From contig OY781097.1 in NCBI GenBank assembly GCA_963676415.1, forward strand, positions 868,001-932,000: a DNA stretch of 64,000 bases, in the 5' to 3' direction. Positions within the stretch are counted from its first letter, which is position 1. The number at the start of each line of letters is the position of its first letter. A program made the translations under genes and the position numbers. The notes under the pieces are model-generated. The model ran no database searches, was not told the DNA's origin, and worked only from the letters and a program-made list of their open reading frames with translations. This DNA is from G963662905 sp963676415. Lineage in GTDB: Bacteria; Bacteroidota; Bacteroidia; Bacteroidales; WRLA01. Positions 40,776 to 49,524 of this stretch are shown in pieces.

Positions 40776-42382
40776 TTCATGCAGCATTTTTTATATTTCT
40801 TCCCGCTGCCACAGGGACATGGATCATTTCGTCCCACTTTGGGCTCAGTTTTTAAGGGAATTATTGGTGTATCCGCAGTATGAGGCTCAGAATTATTTGT
40901 TTCCGGCACCTCATAATCATCTTCAAAGTCATACTCTTCCGTAGAGTGATATTCATACTCCCAAAAGGCTTCATAAATTTCATCAATGCTAAGCAGTTCT
41001 AATGGTTTCGCTTTGAAGCCTTCTGATTGGATGTCCTCTGCTATGCTTTGATAAGTGCCACAAATTCCTTCCCACACTTTGCCTTGCTCGAATAAGGTTT
41101 TAATTTGCGGCAGCAACTCTACAGCCTGAATATCTACAGCACAAGAAACAAGCTCACCAACACTTTCACTATCAAGCACCTGCTCTCCATTAGAAATACC
41201 AGCATAAGCCTCGAAAAGCCTTTTAAACCAATCAATAACTTCAGCCCTTCTTTGGGGATCCTGCAACGCGACCTGACCAACCACACTTCCGAGCACATTG
41301 CGGGCTTCGCTGGAAACGCTGGGCTTAAGCATAAAATCAAAGCAGTTATCCAGCTGATCATTGAGCAGTTTATATAATGGCACCTGGCAATCCTCAAAAA
41401 GCAAATCCCCATAGTAAAACTCAAAATATTCGCCCGATTGGGATAACATTTCCAAAACCGTATCAGAGCTTTCTTTTGCTTCCAGTTCGCTCAATAGTAC
41501 CAAAGCGTGGGTTGCAAAATTGTACATACCAATATATGGGTCATCCAGATCACCTTCCCGCGACATTACAAAATAGGAATAACGCTCATAACTATCCTTC
41601 AGCAGCAGATCTAAATCCCGGATAAGGCTCGTTCTTTCCAGGTTCAGGATTTTATTATAGTCTTCTTTTTCAACAAACAAATCCCAATCATAGATTTCCT
41701 CGAAATCGGGATTTTCAAAAACCGGTTTTTCTGTTTTTTGGGTTTCCGCTTGTTCTTTTGTCTGAACAGTGAAAGGTTCATCATCTGATTTAAATAGATT
41801 CTCCAAGCGGGAATTAATCTTATGCTGCTCTATTTCCAATTCAGCTCTTTGAGTCAAATCACCTTTTTTATCTACAGCCTGCATAATTTTCAACTTTTCT
41901 TCAGCAGTAGCTAAATCTCCAATAGCACATAAATAATCAATAACAACGCTGTAGTAATCCCTTACCTCTGAAACATGAAATACCTCCCGCTCCGGATACA
42001 AAGCTTTAAGATCAAGATCTTCGCCTAAAACATCAGGAATAAGCTCTAAATCATCTTTTTCCAAATACTCCCTTGCCAAATTTGATTTTCCAAAAAGATA
42101 ATCCGGATGCTTTTCAAGAAGTTTCCGGTTTACCGACCAGGCATTCGTATCAATACCTGCAAACCTATAGTAAACAACAAGGTAATTCTTAAATTGCGGT
42201 ACATGCGGATAGCGCGTTATGGCCTTCTTAAGCTTATGGACAACATTCTTTTTTTTTGATAATACCCCTTCATAAAGTTCATCGATCAAGTCACTGATCT
42301 CATCCGTCATATTAAATCCGTCAGCATTATTAATCGGCTCTGATGTAACCAAAAAACCCGGTCTGATTGTAATGTTTTTCAT
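40769..42382 (-). CDS. SEC-C zinc-motif protein of unknown function
   Basis: The 537-residue protein ends in GRNDPCPCGSGKKYKKCCMK, the SEC-C motif (CxC...CC zinc ligand set) found at the end of SecA and in many bacterial proteins of unknown role. The rest is helical and acidic with no signal peptide, so it is probably cytoplasmic: there is a lead region with DEISDLIDELYEGVLSKKKN, a helical part resembling TPR/repeat proteins (PHVPQFKNYLVVYYRFAGID), and a block near residues 230-330 with DPYIGMYNFATHALVLLSEL. In SecA this motif binds SecB and the ribosome; here only zinc binding can be inferred. No operon partner is evident; the 3' end adjoins the hairpin-repeat region. Confidence 0.65.
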   Translation of the reverse strand: MKNITIRPGFLVTSEPINNADGFNMTDEISDLIDELYEGVLSKKKNVVHKLKKAITRYPHVPQFKNYLVVYYRFAGIDTNAWSVNRKLLEKHPDYLFGKSNLAREYLEKDDLELIPDVLGEDLDLKALYPEREVFHVSEVRDYYSVVIDYLCAIGDLATAEEKLKIMQAVDKKGDLTQRAELEIEQHKINSRLENLFKSDDEPFTVQTKEQAETQKTEKPVFENPDFEEIYDWDLFVEKEDYNKILNLERTSLIRDLDLLLKDSYERYSYFVMSREGDLDDPYIGMYNFATHALVLLSELEAKESSDTVLEMLSQSGEYFEFYYGDLLFEDCQVPLYKLLNDQLDNCFDFMLKPSVSSEARNVLGSVVGQVALQDPQRRAEVIDWFKRLFEAYAGISNGEQVLDSESVGELVSCAVDIQAVELLPQIKTLFEQGKVWEGICGTYQSIAEDIQSEGFKAKPLELLSIDEIYEAFWEYEYHSTEEYDFEDDYEVPETNNSEPHTADTPIIPLKTEPKVGRNDPCPCGSGKKYKKCCMKQ

Positions 42383-42525
42383 TATATGTTGTATTGCATT
42401 TTATCTTCTGAGGATAACAAAACTACTTCAAATTAAAGACAAAACAATGATATTTTTTCAGCAAAAAAAAACCAACATACCTGCCTCAACATCAATAAAC
42501 AAATTGGCATTTATCGCTGTATTCT

Positions 42526-42533
42526 TATCTTTG
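42526..42533 (+). promoter_or_regulatory. Promoter upstream of the VanX-like gene
   Basis: TATCTTTG (-7) is preceded by TTG at 42504-42506 with 19 bases between, in accord with TTTG-N19-TAnnTTTG. It lies 20 bases before the ATG at 42554. Confidence 0.6.
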
Positions 42534-42553
42534 CTCCCTGAAATTTTTTCGCT

Positions 42554-43261
42554 ATGAAAATCAAAACACACAGCAGACTGCTCCTGTTGAGCCTTCTGGT
42601 TTCAATTTGCAGCATTTCTATTGCGCAGAACAATCCGTATAATCTTGATATTGTGGCAACAACTTTGGATTATCAGCAATTGGTTCTTGAAGATCCTTCT
42701 CAGGAATTTATTGAAATTACAGATGTGGCACCCGGGATCGTTTTAGATATACGCTATGCTGCCAACAATAATTTTACCGCTCAGAAAGTGTATGGGCAAG
42801 CCAAAGCCTATGCCCGGAAACCGGTTGCTATGGCATTAATGCGTATTCAAAAGGAGCTGGAAAAAGAGGGTTTGGGACTTAAAATTTTTGATGCCTACCG
42901 CCCGTATGCTGCCACTTTGAAGTTTTATGAGGTATATCCGGATACGAACTTTGTTGCCGCGCCCTGGCATGGCTCGCGCCACAACCGTGGTTTTGCCGTG
43001 GATGTCAGCCTGATAGATCTGGCCACAGGCAAAGAGCTCGAGATGCCCACTGCTTTTGATGATTTTAGTGAAGATGCAGCACCAACATCCCAAAATGCAT
43101 CAGCAGAAGCAGCTAAAAACCGCGATAAGCTCATTAAAACCATGAATAAATATGGTTTTAGCGTGCATCCAAATGAATGGTGGCATTACGATATGAAAGG
43201 ATGGGAAAACTATAAAATCACCGATCTTTCATTTGAGGATTTAAAAAAATTAAAAAACTAA
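42554..43261 (+). CDS. VanX-like D-alanyl-D-alanine dipeptidase (M15 family)
   Basis: The 235-residue protein has a signal peptide (LLLLSLLVSICSISIAQ) and the full M15D motif set: IFDAYRPYAATLKFYEV (arginine that binds the transition state), SRHNRGFAVDVSL (SxHxxGxAxD, two zinc ligands) and NEWWHYD (catalytic Glu and third zinc His). It cleaves D-Ala-D-Ala dipeptide in the periplasm, which supports peptidoglycan turnover and D-Ala recovery. There is no vanHA partner nearby, so vancomycin resistance is not implied. The gene ends 14 bases before leuS and may read into it. Confidence 0.9.
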   Translation: MKIKTHSRLLLLSLLVSICSISIAQNNPYNLDIVATTLDYQQLVLEDPSQEFIEITDVAPGIVLDIRYAANNNFTAQKVYGQAKAYARKPVAMALMRIQKELEKEGLGLKIFDAYRPYAATLKFYEVYPDTNFVAAPWHGSRHNRGFAVDVSLIDLATGKELEMPTAFDDFSEDAAPTSQNASAEAAKNRDKLIKTMNKYGFSVHPNEWWHYDMKGWENYKITDLSFEDLKKLKN

Positions 43262-43275
43262 AATAGATTTGGACG

Positions 43276-46065
43276 ATGGACTATAATTTCAGGGAGATTG
43301 AGAAGAAGTGGCAGAAATACTGGCAGGAAAACAAAACCTATAAAGCCGAATTAAATACTGATAAACCCAAGTATTATGTGCTCGATATGTTTCCTTATCC
43401 TTCGGGAGCGGGTTTGCATGTTGGCCATCCGCTGGGTTATATCGCTTCTGACATCCATGCACGTTATAAAAAGCTAAAAGGCTTCAACGTGCTGCATCCC
43501 ATGGGCTATGATGCTTATGGCCTCCCTGCCGAACAATATGCGATTCAAACAGGAACGCATCCTGCCGTAACAACGGAAAAAAACATTAAAAGATACAGGC
43601 AGCAGCTCGATCAATTGGGTTTCAGCTACGATTGGGACCGGGAAGTACGCACCTGCGACCCGAAATATTATAAATGGACACAATGGACTTTTATACAGCT
43701 TTTTAACAGCTGGTACAATAATAAAATCAATAAAGCCGACTCGATTGCAAACCTGATTGCTGCATTTGAAAATGAAGGCAGTGATGCAATTAAAGCAGCA
43801 CACAGTGAGCATGAGGCTTTTACTGCCGACGAATGGAAAGCCATGGATGAAAAGCAGCAGCAGGAAATGTTGATGCACTATCGTCTGGCATATCTTTCAG
43901 AAACAATGGTAAACTGGTGTCCGGCTTTGGGAACGGTTTTGGCCAATGATGAAGTAAAAGATGGGCTTTCTGAACGCGGCGGACATCCGGTGGAGCGCAA
44001 ACTTATGAAGCAGTGGTCTTTAAGAATCTCAGCCTATTCCCAGCGCCTGCTCGATGGATTGGAAAAAATCGATTGGTTTGAATCACTACGTGACATCCAG
44101 CGCAACTGGATTGGCCGTTCTGAAGGGGCTTCCGTCCGTTTTGGCGTAAAAGGCAGCGAAAAGGAAATCGAAGTTTTTACCACTCGTCCTGATACAATTT
44201 TTGGCGTAACATTTATGGTAATTGCTCCTGAACATGAGTTGGTTACCGAGCTTACCGCTGAGGAACAACGCAAGGATGTGGAAGAATATGTTCAGTGGGC
44301 AAAAAACCGATCCGAACGCGAACGCATGTCGGAAGTTAAAAAAGTAAGCGGCCAGTTTACCGGAGCTTATGCCATCAATCCGCTCAATGGCGCTGAAATC
44401 CCGATTTATATTGCCGATTATGTTTTGATTGGCTATGGAACAGGCGCAATTATGGCTGTTCCGGGGCATGATAGCCGCGATTTTGCTTTTGCACGACATT
44501 TTAACCTCCCGGTCACTCAGGTTGTTTGCGCAAAAGGAGATGAACCTTCAAATACAGACGAGTGGGAAGATTCATACGACAGCAAAGAAGGCGTAATGGT
44601 CAATTCCGGTTTCATTAGTGGCATGGATGTCAAAGAGGGAATCCGCGCCACAATCGAACGTATAGAAGAAAAGAAATTGGGTTATGGAACTATTAACTAT
44701 CGCCTCCGCGATGCGATTTTTAGCCGCCAGCGCTATTGGGGCGAGCCATTCCCAATTTATTATAAAGATGGGATGCCCTATGCGCTCGATGAAAGCGAGC
44801 TTCCATTGGAGCTCCCGGAAGTGGATAAATATCTTCCTACGGAAGATGGCGAACCGCCTTTGGCACGTGCCAAAAACTGGAAAACCAAAGAAGGATACCC
44901 ATTGGAAACCAACACAATGCCGGGATTTGCCGGTTCTTCCGGTTATTACCTGCGGTATATGGATCCGCACAATGATGATTGCTATTTCAGCAAAGAAGCC
45001 AATGAATACTGGCGTGACGTCGATTTCTACCTCGGCGGTGATGAGCATGCAACCGGCCACTTGATTTACTCACGTTTCTGGAATATGTTCTTATTTGATA
45101 TTGGAATGGTTTGCGAAGAAGAACCCTTTAAAAAGCTGGTCAACCAAGGCAAAATTCAGGGGCGATCAAGTTTTGTTTATCGCGTAGAAGGGACAAATCA
45201 GTTTGTTTCCAAAGGTTTGAAAAAAGATTATCGCACGCAAAAGCTGCATGTCGATATTGAATTTGTTGATAACGACATCCTGGATACAGAAGCCTTTAAA
45301 AACTGGCGTGAAGAATATAAAGACGCCGAATTTATCCTTGAAGACGGAAAGTACATTTGTGGCTGGGAAATCGAAAAAATGTCGAAATCCAAATATAATG
45401 TACAGAACCCGGATGATTTGGTAGAAAAATACGGAGCAGATACTTTCCGTTTATATGAGATGTTCCTTGGCCCCATCGAAAGCCATAAACCCTGGGACAC
45501 CAAAGGAATAGAAGGCGTTTTCCGTTTTATGCGCAAATTATGGAAACTTTACCATAATAATTACGATAGTGATTTTGATGTCAGCGATGAAAAAGCTACA
45601 GGCAAAGAGCTGAAAGTATTGCATGCAACCATCAAAAAAGTACAGGAAGATATTGAGAGGCTTTCCTTCAATACTGTTGTTTCCACATTGATGATTGCCG
45701 TTAATGAACTGACCGACCTGAAATGCAATAAACGCGAAATCCTGGAGCCGCTGGCAATTTTACTGGCCTCATATGCACCTCATACCGCCGAAGAGCTTTG
45801 GTCGCTTTTGGGACATGAGGAGAGCATTACAAAGTCAGCATTCCCGTCATGGGATGAAAATTACCTGAAAGAAGACAACTTTGAATATCCGGTAAGCTTT
45901 AATGGAAAAATGCGTTTCAAACTATCTTTTGCAATAGACGCCAAAGTACCGGAAATCCAAAAAGCAGTTTTGGAAAATGATGCTGCGCAAAAATACATAG
46001 AAGGCAAGGATGTAAAAAAGGTTATTGTTGTTCCGAAGAAGATTATCAATATCGTAGTAAAGTAA
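43276..46065 (+). CDS. leuS: Leucyl-tRNA synthetase
   Basis: The 929-residue class I synthetase charges tRNA-Leu. It shows the HIGH-type motif HVGH (residues 48-51, after FPYPSGAG), an editing domain around residues 230-430 with EVFTTRPDTIFGVTFMV, the ARYWGE-type tract FSRQRYWGEPFPIYY, and the KMSKS loop EKMSKSKYNVQNP (about residues 700-705) followed by an anticodon-binding helical part. Its length is slightly above the E. coli enzyme (860), mainly because of insertions near residues 145-180 and 600-700; this is not unusual for the phylum. It lies 14 bases after the VanX-like gene and ends with a bidirectional terminator at 46088-46118. Confidence 0.97.
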   Translation: MDYNFREIEKKWQKYWQENKTYKAELNTDKPKYYVLDMFPYPSGAGLHVGHPLGYIASDIHARYKKLKGFNVLHPMGYDAYGLPAEQYAIQTGTHPAVTTEKNIKRYRQQLDQLGFSYDWDREVRTCDPKYYKWTQWTFIQLFNSWYNNKINKADSIANLIAAFENEGSDAIKAAHSEHEAFTADEWKAMDEKQQQEMLMHYRLAYLSETMVNWCPALGTVLANDEVKDGLSERGGHPVERKLMKQWSLRISAYSQRLLDGLEKIDWFESLRDIQRNWIGRSEGASVRFGVKGSEKEIEVFTTRPDTIFGVTFMVIAPEHELVTELTAEEQRKDVEEYVQWAKNRSERERMSEVKKVSGQFTGAYAINPLNGAEIPIYIADYVLIGYGTGAIMAVPGHDSRDFAFARHFNLPVTQVVCAKGDEPSNTDEWEDSYDSKEGVMVNSGFISGMDVKEGIRATIERIEEKKLGYGTINYRLRDAIFSRQRYWGEPFPIYYKDGMPYALDESELPLELPEVDKYLPTEDGEPPLARAKNWKTKEGYPLETNTMPGFAGSSGYYLRYMDPHNDDCYFSKEANEYWRDVDFYLGGDEHATGHLIYSRFWNMFLFDIGMVCEEEPFKKLVNQGKIQGRSSFVYRVEGTNQFVSKGLKKDYRTQKLHVDIEFVDNDILDTEAFKNWREEYKDAEFILEDGKYICGWEIEKMSKSKYNVQNPDDLVEKYGADTFRLYEMFLGPIESHKPWDTKGIEGVFRFMRKLWKLYHNNYDSDFDVSDEKATGKELKVLHATIKKVQEDIERLSFNTVVSTLMIAVNELTDLKCNKREILEPLAILLASYAPHTAEELWSLLGHEESITKSAFPSWDENYLKEDNFEYPVSFNGKMRFKLSFAIDAKVPEIQKAVLENDAAQKYIEGKDVKKVIVVPKKIINIVVK

Positions 46066-46087
46066 AATTCATTATTCCTGATATCAA

Positions 46088-46118
46088 AAAAAGCGGCATC
46101 ATTTCGGTGCCGCTTTTT
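46088..46118. terminator. Bidirectional terminator between leuS and the membrane-protein gene
   Basis: AAAAAGCGGCA (46088-46098) pairs perfectly with TGCCGCTTTTT (46108-46118), serving the convergent genes on both strands. Confidence 0.9.
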
Positions 46119-46133
46119 GTTTCTGTGTTTCAC

Positions 46134-47321
46134 TTATTGAACCTCTGCAGGTCTAAAGATAAGCTTTTTATTAAGCTTAATAAAAACGGAGATCGTTTTC
46201 AGGTGTACCAGTACAAAAGGCAGCAATAGCAGGAAATATACAATGGAAAATTTGTCCATGATGCCGTTTCGTACAACTCCAAAATGCACAAAAAACATCC
46301 CGAAAACCACCAGGGCCACACCGGGGCAAATCAGAGACAAACTGCCTGCGCTGCTTTTGGGGCCGCTTACGTATTGATCAAAATAGCCCACTTTTTTCAT
46401 AACGCCATAGCCCATTGCGCCATTGAGAAGTTGCAGGGCAAGGATGGAGCCCGTTAAAACAAAGAGCGATGCGTCAGAAACTTTGTCGTTATAATGATGA
46501 TCGAGCCCAAAGAGCAAGCGAATGCCTGTAATGCCAATCAGCGTTAGGAAAGGAATGACAATCCACAGTGACGGACTGCCTTCAACGGCAATACCTTTCT
46601 CGATAATGGACCTGAAACCTAGTGTAAACTTTACCAGCGCCAGTACAATCGACAGTGCCAAGAAAAACAAGCCCATAAAAATACCAATGGAATTTACCTG
46701 AACATTATGGCTCATTGCACCAGGTGCAGCAAAGCCAACGGCAATCATTGCAAAAGTAAAAATCGACAGCATATTGCTAAGGTTATTGGTGTTCACAAAA
46801 TTCGGATCGCCTTGGGCAAAAAGATTGATCATGTATGTACCAAAAATCCGAAGCGCATAAATTCCAACAGCTGCAAAACCCAGTAAGGCCACAGGGAAAA
46901 GGTATTCAATAACACTCCAAAGGTTCGGTATAAATACTGCGCCCAATACCAGAAGCACATTCAAAGTCATGGATAAGGTAAGTGGAATGGCCATAAAGGA
47001 AATGGCAGCGGGCGAATCTTTCATGCTTTTGAAAGCAGGTGTTTTCTTGAAAGTGCTGTATTCGGCCAGATTCCAGAAAAGCAACCGAATGTGGAGAACT
47101 GCAAAAGCAATCAGGCCGGCAATAGCCAAGGCAATTCCGGTTTTCACGAACCATTCCCCGCTATTGAAGGCATCCCAAATGTGGTTATAGGTAACCATGG
47201 GTGTTTTCTTATGTGGGATCATAAATTGCATGTAAATAAAAAAAGAAACTGCTAATCCACCTGATCCTAAGGCAGATAAGAAATAAAGTGGATTGTACTT
47301 TCCTCCTAAATTTTTCGTCAT
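46134..47321 (-). CDS. Polytopic membrane protein, possibly TsoY-like
   Basis: The start was set at ATG 47321 (MTKNLGGKYNPLYFLSALGS); the frame from 47351 would extend through the leader. The product has 395 residues and about ten membrane helices in two sets, with YNPLYFLSALGSGGLAVSF at the start, the pattern I recall for proteins annotated TsoY family (seleno)protein, related to the TehA/SLAC1-like ten-helix channel group. This is from memory and not certain. There is no in-frame TGA, so it is an ordinary cysteine or non-Sec version. A -7 box at 47349 and a palindromic site at 47390-47407 precede it, so it is probably regulated. Function is unknown. Confidence 0.5.
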   Translation of the reverse strand: MTKNLGGKYNPLYFLSALGSGGLAVSFFIYMQFMIPHKKTPMVTYNHIWDAFNSGEWFVKTGIALAIAGLIAFAVLHIRLLFWNLAEYSTFKKTPAFKSMKDSPAAISFMAIPLTLSMTLNVLLVLGAVFIPNLWSVIEYLFPVALLGFAAVGIYALRIFGTYMINLFAQGDPNFVNTNNLSNMLSIFTFAMIAVGFAAPGAMSHNVQVNSIGIFMGLFFLALSIVLALVKFTLGFRSIIEKGIAVEGSPSLWIVIPFLTLIGITGIRLLFGLDHHYNDKVSDASLFVLTGSILALQLLNGAMGYGVMKKVGYFDQYVSGPKSSAGSLSLICPGVALVVFGMFFVHFGVVRNGIMDKFSIVYFLLLLPFVLVHLKTISVFIKLNKKLIFRPAEVQ

Positions 47322-47348
47322 AATGAATATTTTTTGGTTTATCGGCGG

Positions 47349-47356
47349 CAAAGATA
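47349..47356 (-). promoter_or_regulatory. -7 box of the polytopic membrane protein gene
   Basis: On the minus strand TATCTTTG (TAnnTTTG) ends 27 bases before the ATG at 47321. The palindrome 33 bases upstream overlaps the expected -33 region. Confidence 0.6.
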
Positions 47357-47389
47357 CATTTAATTCTCTACATATGTATATGTAATTTA

Positions 47390-47429
47390 TTGTTAAAATC
47401 TTAACAATACATTAAGAAGATATTAACAA
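47390..47429. promoter_or_regulatory. Palindromic operator-like site with TTAACAA repeats
   Basis: TTGTTAA (47390-47396) and TTAACAA (47401-47407) form a perfect inverted repeat with a four-base spacer. A third TTAACAA lies at 47423-47429, 22 bases on, that is, two helical turns away. Another partial palindrome, TACATATGTATATGTA, sits at 47370-47385. The block overlaps or adjoins the -33 region of the promoter at 47349, as a repressor site would. No regulator is encoded beside it. Confidence 0.5.
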
Positions 47430-47466
47430 ATTGAATGTGAGCACATAAGGCATTTGACATCATGAC

Positions 47467-47492
47467 AAAAAAATGCCGGCAGAGGCCGGCAT
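47467..47492 (-). terminator. Terminator of the lipoprotein gene
   Basis: ATGCCGGC (47473-47480) pairs with GCCGGCAT (47485-47492) around AGAG. On the minus strand it is followed by a run of T from 47473 down to 47467. It lies 25 bases past the lipoprotein stop. Confidence 0.85.
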
Positions 47493-47517
47493 AATAATAC
47501 ATTATCGTAAAACAGTG

Positions 47518-48078
47518 CTAATCCAATGGCTGAATAGTCACTTCAACAGAGGAAAGCCATTGCATCCCAACAATTCCAAAAGGAACCGGGCCGTTTAGCT
47601 CGCCGTACAAACGTGTATGAAACATACTGGCCGACAAGTAGGGGCTCATGTTCATATTATCGAAAATGAAATCAACCGAATTGCTTCCTTGTTCAATGGT
47701 TCCGGTTTCGGCAACTTGTACTTCATCGCTGAAATCAGCAGAAAGCGCAACGCTAACGCGCATATTTTCAATAAAATCGAAATTAGCAGATTCCGGACTG
47801 GTAATCTTCACGGTTACTTTTGTAAACTGGGCGTTTTCCAAAGTTCCGCCGGAAACATTATTGGCTTCCAGTATGCTATCAATATTAGCATTAATGGATT
47901 GTTGCGCCAATACTACTTCATCTGATTTAAAATTTAATGAATCAAGGTCGAAACTTACTGTGGGCAGGTCATAATTTACTATAAACCTTGCAAGGTCTTT
48001 TACTGCTTCTTCGCAGGATGATAGAAAAAGGGTCAATCCCAAAAAAAGCACACCGATGGGTAAAATGATTTTTTTCAT
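47518..48078 (-). CDS. Lipoprotein of unknown function
   Basis: The 186-residue protein has a signal ending in a lipobox: LFLSSC with Cys22, followed by EEAVKDL, so it is lipidated and anchored in a membrane facing the periplasm or surface. The mature part is beta-rich, with phrases such as LPTVSFDLDSLNFKSDEVVL, FTKVTVKITSPESANFDFIE and SNSVDFIFDNMNMS, and it ends SVEVTIQPLD. I do not recognise a domain. There is no acid-rich surface export signal next to the cysteine, so it probably stays in the outer membrane inner leaflet. It is a single gene with a -7 box at 48113 and its own terminator. Confidence 0.7.
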   Translation of the reverse strand: MKKIILPIGVLFLGLTLFLSSCEEAVKDLARFIVNYDLPTVSFDLDSLNFKSDEVVLAQQSINANIDSILEANNVSGGTLENAQFTKVTVKITSPESANFDFIENMRVSVALSADFSDEVQVAETGTIEQGSNSVDFIFDNMNMSPYLSASMFHTRLYGELNGPVPFGIVGMQWLSSVEVTIQPLD

Positions 48079-48112
48079 GCTTTTACTGTTTTAATTTATA
48101 TTTTTTGAGGCA

Positions 48113-48120
48113 CAAATATA
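48113..48120 (-). promoter_or_regulatory. -7 box of the lipoprotein gene
   Basis: On the minus strand TATATTTG (TAnnTTTG) lies 34 bases before the ATG at 48078. Confidence 0.55.
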
Positions 48121-48233
48121 GCAAGAAAACAAAGGGAGTGCGATATCCGGTACAATTTTAACAGTTTATAAGCATATATAGCAAATGAACTAAACTTAAC
48201 AAGGAAACGTTTCTGCATTAAAGTGTTTTTTCA

Positions 48234-48241
48234 TAGTTTTG
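48234..48241 (+). promoter_or_regulatory. -7 box upstream of the TetR pair and efflux operon
   Basis: TAGTTTTG followed by C matches TAnnTTTG, 19 bases before the ATG at 48261. It is the only promoter-like site seen for the TetR-TetR-TolC-adaptor-RND run. Confidence 0.55.
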
Positions 48242-48260
48242 CGCACTCAAACTAAACAGC

Positions 48261-48887
48261 ATGAATATCACAAAAGAAGAGATTATAGAAAAAATCAGGC
48301 CATTATCAGAGAAATACAGCATAAAAAGCATGAATATCATCACTTTATGTGAAAGAATCAATATTAGCCGGGAAGACTTTTACACCCATTTCGAAAACAA
48401 ATCGGATATGGTGCAGCATTTATTGGATTATGAACGTTCGGCTTTCAACCGCATTTTTGAGAAATATGACTTTGATGGTGTTAATGCTATCGAAATATTA
48501 TTTGTTGTAAGCAGGGAGATTTGCAGTAATTTCGATGATGTAAGTCCTTCTGTAACCTACGACCTCAACAAATATTTCCCTTCAATATATAATGAACATG
48601 TAGAAAAACGGATAGAATTTATTTTCGACAAAATCAAGATCAATCTTGATAAAGGGATCAGACAGGGGATGTACCGCGACGATTTGAGCCAGGAACTGGT
48701 AGCCCGCCTGTATATCAGCCGCCTGCTGGACATCCACAATCCGGAATTGTTTTCACCTCAAAAATTTTCTTTCGAAGTATTGTTCGATGTGATGTTTGAA
48801 AATTTTATAAGAGGGATTGCTACCTCTGAGGGACTGGCGTATTTTGAAGAACAGAAAAAGAATTCACGCTTCATTAAGAGCCGGTAA
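48261..48887 (+). CDS. TetR-family regulator (first of two paralogues)
   Basis: The 208-residue protein has a TetR-like N-terminal helix-turn-helix (MNIITLCERINISREDFYTHFENKSDMVQHLL), although the usual hydrophobic core pattern (t...IA...Gvs..tlY.yF..Keel) is loose here. A ligand-binding helical domain follows. Its C-terminal half aligns with the next gene (DLNKYFPSIYNEHVEKRIEF, IRQGMYRDDL, FENFIRGIATSEGL). TetR proteins repress transporter operons and are released by ligand. It is the first gene of the efflux operon and is separated by only 7 bases from its paralogue. It probably controls this operon, alone or with its paralogue. Confidence 0.75.
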   Translation: MNITKEEIIEKIRPLSEKYSIKSMNIITLCERINISREDFYTHFENKSDMVQHLLDYERSAFNRIFEKYDFDGVNAIEILFVVSREICSNFDDVSPSVTYDLNKYFPSIYNEHVEKRIEFIFDKIKINLDKGIRQGMYRDDLSQELVARLYISRLLDIHNPELFSPQKFSFEVLFDVMFENFIRGIATSEGLAYFEEQKKNSRFIKSR

Positions 48888-48894
48888 CAAAGAG

Positions 48895-49524
48895 ATGATC
48901 ATGGAGGAGTTTGATGGAAAATATCTGGAAATTTTAAGTGGCAGCTTAATTAGATTTATTGAATTTGGAATCCGGAGCCTGTCGATGGATGATCTGGCCC
49001 GGAGCATGAAAATCAGCAAGAAAACATTGTATCAATATGTTCAGAATAAGGAAGACCTGATCAGGAAAGTACTTTCATTGCAGGCCCAAAGAAATGACAT
49101 TGGGTTTAGAAAATTGATGTCACCGGATTTGAATGCAATTGAAGCCTTGCTAATGGCGAGCAAACTTGTCAGCGAGCAAATCAAAAGCTTTAACCCGGCA
49201 ATGGTCTTTGACCTGAAAAAATACTATCCTGAACTGCTCGAAGAACTTATTCAAAATAAAAAAGATGCTGTTTATGAGTATATTACGTCTAATTTAAAGG
49301 CAGGCATCCGTCAGGAAATTTACCGTACAGATGTAAATATCGAAGTAACAGCTGCGATTTACCTGGAACAATTGGAAATAATGCACCGCTCTGATTTTCT
49401 CCAATCAAAAGAATTCTCTTTTTCGTATGTATTTGATACCATGTTCGATAACCTTATCCGTGGTATCGTAAATGAAAACGGATTAAACTATTATGAAGAA
49501 AGAATTAAAAATTACCAAATTTAG
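48895..49524 (+). CDS. TetR-family regulator (second paralogue)
   Basis: The start was set at ATG 48895 (ATG 48901 is two codons later); the frame opens earlier inside the preceding gene. The product has 209 residues. The DNA-binding helices are canonical: SMDDLARSMKISKKTLYQYV then QNKEDLIRKVL. Compared with the first paralogue: DLKKYYPELLEELIQNKKD, IRQEIYRTDV and FDNLIRGIVNENGL. Because the HTH is closer to consensus, this copy may be the main DNA-binding subunit; the pair could also form a heterodimer. Its 3' end overlaps the TolC-like gene by 32 bases. Confidence 0.85.
   Translation: MIMEEFDGKYLEILSGSLIRFIEFGIRSLSMDDLARSMKISKKTLYQYVQNKEDLIRKVLSLQAQRNDIGFRKLMSPDLNAIEALLMASKLVSEQIKSFNPAMVFDLKKYYPELLEELIQNKKDAVYEYITSNLKAGIRQEIYRTDVNIEVTAAIYLEQLEIMHRSDFLQSKEFSFSYVFDTMFDNLIRGIVNENGLNYYEERIKNYQI

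Noticed and set aside
40660..40944. 94-codon plus-strand frame over the end of the SEC-C gene
   Set aside because: It is a shadow of the SEC-C gene and of the PepSY-like remnant; the composition is rich in His, Lys and Pro without a fold.
42554..43261. Vancomycin resistance cluster
   Set aside because: Only the VanX-like dipeptidase is present; no VanH, VanA ligase or VanRS regulators are beside it.
46134..47321. Selenoprotein reading with in-frame TGA
   Set aside because: The frame is continuous, with no internal TGA and no selenocysteine insertion structure noticed.
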